Shown here: positions 61,911-64,000 of the stretch, piece after piece | Layout of the letters: each line of letters starts with the position of its first letter | Numbering within the stretch: position 1 is the first letter of the stretch | Assembly (NCBI GenBank): GCA_022509185.1 | Contig: JAFLTS010000005.1 | Coordinates: 43,949-107,948 of the forward strand | DNA: 64,000 nucleotides | Direction: 5' to 3' | Source of the DNA: Muribaculaceae bacterium | GTDB lineage: Bacteria; Bacteroidota; Bacteroidia; Bacteroidales; Muribaculaceae | Notes under the pieces: model-generated | The model's input: the letters and a program-made list of their open reading frames with translations, nothing else | What the model was told of the DNA's origin: nothing | Databases searched by the model: none | Program-made: the position numbers and the translations under genes

Positions 61911-62369
61911 TTAACGGTCAATACCTGTAAATTCACCTTGAAGATTGAAGTTTAGGTCAAGTCCATTTGTGAGTTCTACATCGTAACCATTTTTTTCTTT
62001 TGAAATTTCATTAATACCATAATCCGGATAATTTTCAGAAACATAGTTGGCAATTGACTCCGGAGCGATACCATCCGGAATGGTCTGACCATTTGGAGCA
62101 TTTACATCTGTCCAATCTCCTTCTTTATTAAATGTTAATTCAAATCCATTTTCAAGATCTACTTCATATTCATGGTTATTTTTATCTTTTTCATAAATGA
62201 TGTTAACTATTTCTACATTAGTGAAATAAGTCTTGATAAAATTTTGAGAAATTGTGGGTAATTGATTGAAATCAATAGGTTCGTCCTTATCATCAGAGCA
62301 TGAAGCAAAAGTTAAACCTAAAATTGCAATAAAGATTGCGGGTCGGATGAATTGTAAAAATTTTTTCAT
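61911..62369 (-). CDS. PepSY-like domain lipoprotein, paralog of 31358-31831
   Basis: The protein has 152 residues with a signal peptide and lipobox LTFASCSDD. Two PepSY-like repeats are visible: LPTISQNFIKTYF...YEVDLENGFELTFNKEGDW and APESIANYVSENYPDYG...YDVELTNGLDLNFNLQGE. The layout and the SCSDD start match the other PepSY-like gene in this window, and about a third of the residues look identical by eye. It is a single gene with its own terminator. No TAnnTTTG element was found upstream. Its function is unknown. Confidence 0.87.
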   Translation of the reverse strand: MKKFLQFIRPAIFIAILGLTFASCSDDKDEPIDFNQLPTISQNFIKTYFTNVEIVNIIYEKDKNNHEYEVDLENGFELTFNKEGDWTDVNAPNGQTIPDGIAPESIANYVSENYPDYGINEISKEKNGYDVELTNGLDLNFNLQGEFTGIDR

Positions 62370-62826
62370 AGATTTAATTTTTTAAGTGATTATATTGAGA
62401 AAACAGAAGTTCTGATACAAAAGTTCACTCTTCAAAAGTTTAGAGGTAATAAAGGTAAGCGATTATTTTGCCTTGTAAATTTATATCAGATTTAATGTCA
62501 AACGGTTATGAAAAAATATATTCGAGGTTTTATTATTAGATATAAAAAATAATAAGTGGAAAGAGAAATAGTCTGCTGTGATTTTGAACTTATAAACATA
62601 ATGATAGATCATTTTTAGATCTTCCTTCAGAGCAGAATTACCATTGATTCGGGATCAGAAAGTTTAACACTTTTGGGAATTAGATAAAAAAGAAAGATTC
62701 AGAAATACAGTCCTAAATTAGTGTCTTTTAGATTTTCTTATAACAAGAAATCTAAATAAAATATTAATCCTAACTAGTAAAGTATAAAACTAAGAAAATA
62801 TTGTTAGATAAATAGGGAAAAGGCTT
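62370..62826. other. 457-bp gap without a recognisable gene
   Basis: The region is very AT-rich and contains no ORF of note. No tRNA, strong hairpin or clear promoter was seen on either strand. Confidence 0.5.
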
Positions 62827-63375
62827 TTATTCTCCTGAAGGTAATTCCACCCATGTGACCATATGATCAGTTGCAGGTATCACTTTAGAAATTAAATCGG
62901 AGAAAGATAGTATAATTGAAGCAGTGTTAACGCAAGGATGGCATGCGTAAACATCCACCTTGGAAAGATCTTTATCTATTAAAAATTTAATTCTTTTTTG
63001 CTTATCATGAATCAGACCCATTGGAGATACAGCTCCCGGTAAAATATTCAATAAATCTTTCATGTGTTTGGGTGATGCAAAAGATAATCGAGAACAACCT
63101 ATTTGGGAGGAAAGATATTTCGTTTTGAATTGTTTGTCGTGAGGAGTTATCAGAAGGTAGAACTGAGTCTGCTGTTTGTTAGTAAGAAAAAGATTCTTGA
63201 AAAAAGGAATTCCTATTTCTCTTCTCACTTTTTCACATTCTTCCATTGTGAAAGCTGCAGGATGAATTAAAGTTTGGAATTCTATACCCAATTTTTCGAG
63301 AAAATCATAAACCGCGTCTTCTTCAGGCTGAATAATGTGAGAACTATCCTGAGGTCTACCCTTGTAAATTTTCAT
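62827..63375 (-). CDS. YbaK/ProX-type aminoacyl-tRNA deacylase (PrdX-like)
   Basis: The protein has 182 residues. The YbaK fold is suggested by FQTLIHPAAFTMEECEKV, FFKNLFLTNKQQTQFYLLIT, LLNILPGAVSPMGLIHD and VYACHPCVNTASIILSF. This pattern and length match PrdX/ProX proteins that hydrolyse alanine mischarged on tRNA-Pro in the cytoplasm. The catalytic lysine would be in the FKNLF stretch. A near-consensus TAATTTTA on the minus strand lies about 25 bp upstream. It has no operon partner. Confidence 0.88.
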   Translation of the reverse strand: MKIYKGRPQDSSHIIQPEEDAVYDFLEKLGIEFQTLIHPAAFTMEECEKVRREIGIPFFKNLFLTNKQQTQFYLLITPHDKQFKTKYLSSQIGCSRLSFASPKHMKDLLNILPGAVSPMGLIHDKQKRIKFLIDKDLSKVDVYACHPCVNTASIILSFSDLISKVIPATDHMVTWVELPSGE

Positions 63376-63573
63376 AAATCTACTTTTATTAATACGGTAA
63401 AATTACAGATAAATTGCAGGATAATAACTATAGAAGTAATTAAAAATTACAGGGCTTAAATTTCTTATAAATTGACGATCCAGGTAATAGCAATAACTCT
63501 TAAGGTCTTGGCTAAAAATCCTTATAGTTAATATTATATTTTTGTTGAGTTCCTGATTCTTTTGCCATAAAGA

Positions 63574-64000
63574 TTATTGTATACTAACTCTGTTAAAACG
63601 GTTGATACGTTCTTTCACTATTCGTGCATAACTACGTTTGGCTTTCTCAGGAAGATAACTTTGATTCAAAAGGTGATTGGTCATATCCGGGAAAATGGAA
63701 AATTTTTTTAGAATCCGGTCAATACGCTTCTTAACCAAACCAATTTTAATGCCGAATTTTTCAAAATCAAGACGACAGGGATGACCTGTTCTTTCCCACA
63801 AATCACTCTTCTCTATTTTACGAGAAAGACCCTCATCGAGTCCGAAATCAGAACCTTCAATATGAAGACAAGTATTAAGGAGATCATAGGCCGGAGCCAA
63901 ACGATAATCATCACCAACCAATATCAAAGAGAAATTCTTGAGGTGGGCATCGCCATTACCATAAACATAATTAAATATTACCAGTTCAAAAAAACGCTCC
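63574..64000 (-). CDS. HipA-family kinase, C-terminal part (cut by window edge)
   Basis: The frame is open from the window end to a stop at 63574, so the ORF track shows only its last 117 residues. The visible 142 residues begin ERFFELVIFNYVYGNGDAHL and contain the HipA catalytic loop GNGDAHLKNFS and the metal-binding DYRLAPAYDLLNT. HipA toxins are Ser/Thr kinases that inactivate glutamyl-tRNA synthetase and act with a HipB antitoxin. In Bacteroidota the toxin is often split into HipA-N and HipA-C genes. Whether that is so here and whether an antitoxin is present lies outside the window. Confidence 0.88.
   Translation of the reverse strand, partial: ERFFELVIFNYVYGNGDAHLKNFSLILVGDDYRLAPAYDLLNTCLHIEGSDFGLDEGLSRKIEKSDLWERTGHPCRLDFEKFGIKIGLVKKRIDRILKKFSIFPDMTNHLLNQSYLPEKAKRSYARIVKERINRFNRVSIQ

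Overview
The window looks like chromosomal DNA of a member of the Bacteroidota, most likely the Bacteroidales. The evidence is an AT-rich composition, the recurring promoter signature TTTG / 19-21 bp / TAnnTTTG, lipoproteins with SC(S/G) lipoboxes, and families largely confined to this phylum: DUF4493, the PCMD domain, PepSY-like lipoproteins, the OstA-like LPS protein and a short-chain threonine dehydrogenase. The genus cannot be fixed from sequence alone. No insertion sequence, phage, CRISPR array or rRNA was seen. There is one tRNA.

Layout. 1-4137: a minus-strand TetR / TolC / adaptor / RND multidrug efflux operon with a 13-bp-arm palindrome at its promoter. 4172-6546: divergent tdh and kbl, which together convert threonine to glycine plus acetyl-CoA. 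6546-13053: penicillin-binding protein 1A, a LuxR-type regulator with a pseudo-receiver paired with a hemerythrin-domain protein, a flavin reductase and a phosphohexomutase. 13087-16975: a tightly overlapped yicC-gmk-nadD-(DUF5063-like)-M18 peptidase operon. 17083-20508: tig, clpP and clpX (protein folding and turnover). 20632-31050: recQ, three SurA/PpiC-type periplasmic folding factors, an OstA-like LPS protein and mutL, closely packed. 31189-32478: a PepSY-like lipoprotein and a DUF308 membrane protein. 32517-42507: a six-gene surface operon with two related outer-membrane barrels, three DUF4493 lipoproteins and a PCMD lipoprotein. 42533-45584: a Y-family polymerase without umuD, a DHA2 drug exporter and tRNA-Ser(GGA).

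45700-60925 is the most unusual region. It is a single minus-strand operon of six genes: a MATE exporter fused to an RsbW-like ATPase domain, a 2978-residue nonribosomal peptide synthetase (A-T-C-A-T-C-A-T-R), a PaaK-like adenylating enzyme, a membrane sensor that carries both a SpoIIE/RsbU phosphatase and an RsbW-like kinase domain, an RsbV-like STAS protein, and an Sfp-type phosphopantetheinyl transferase. The first adenylation domain lacks the aspartate that binds the amino group of amino acids, and the last module ends in a thioester reductase. The likely product is therefore an acyl-capped dipeptide aldehyde or alcohol. A complete partner-switching circuit lies in the operon, with one kinase-like domain built into the exporter, and no sigma factor is visible nearby. 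This suggests a signalling circuit that may act on product export rather than on transcription.

60926-64000 holds a 400-bp regulatory gap, a glutathione-peroxidase-family gene, a second PepSY-like lipoprotein, a prolyl-tRNA deacylase-like protein and the C-terminal part of a HipA-family kinase cut by the window edge.
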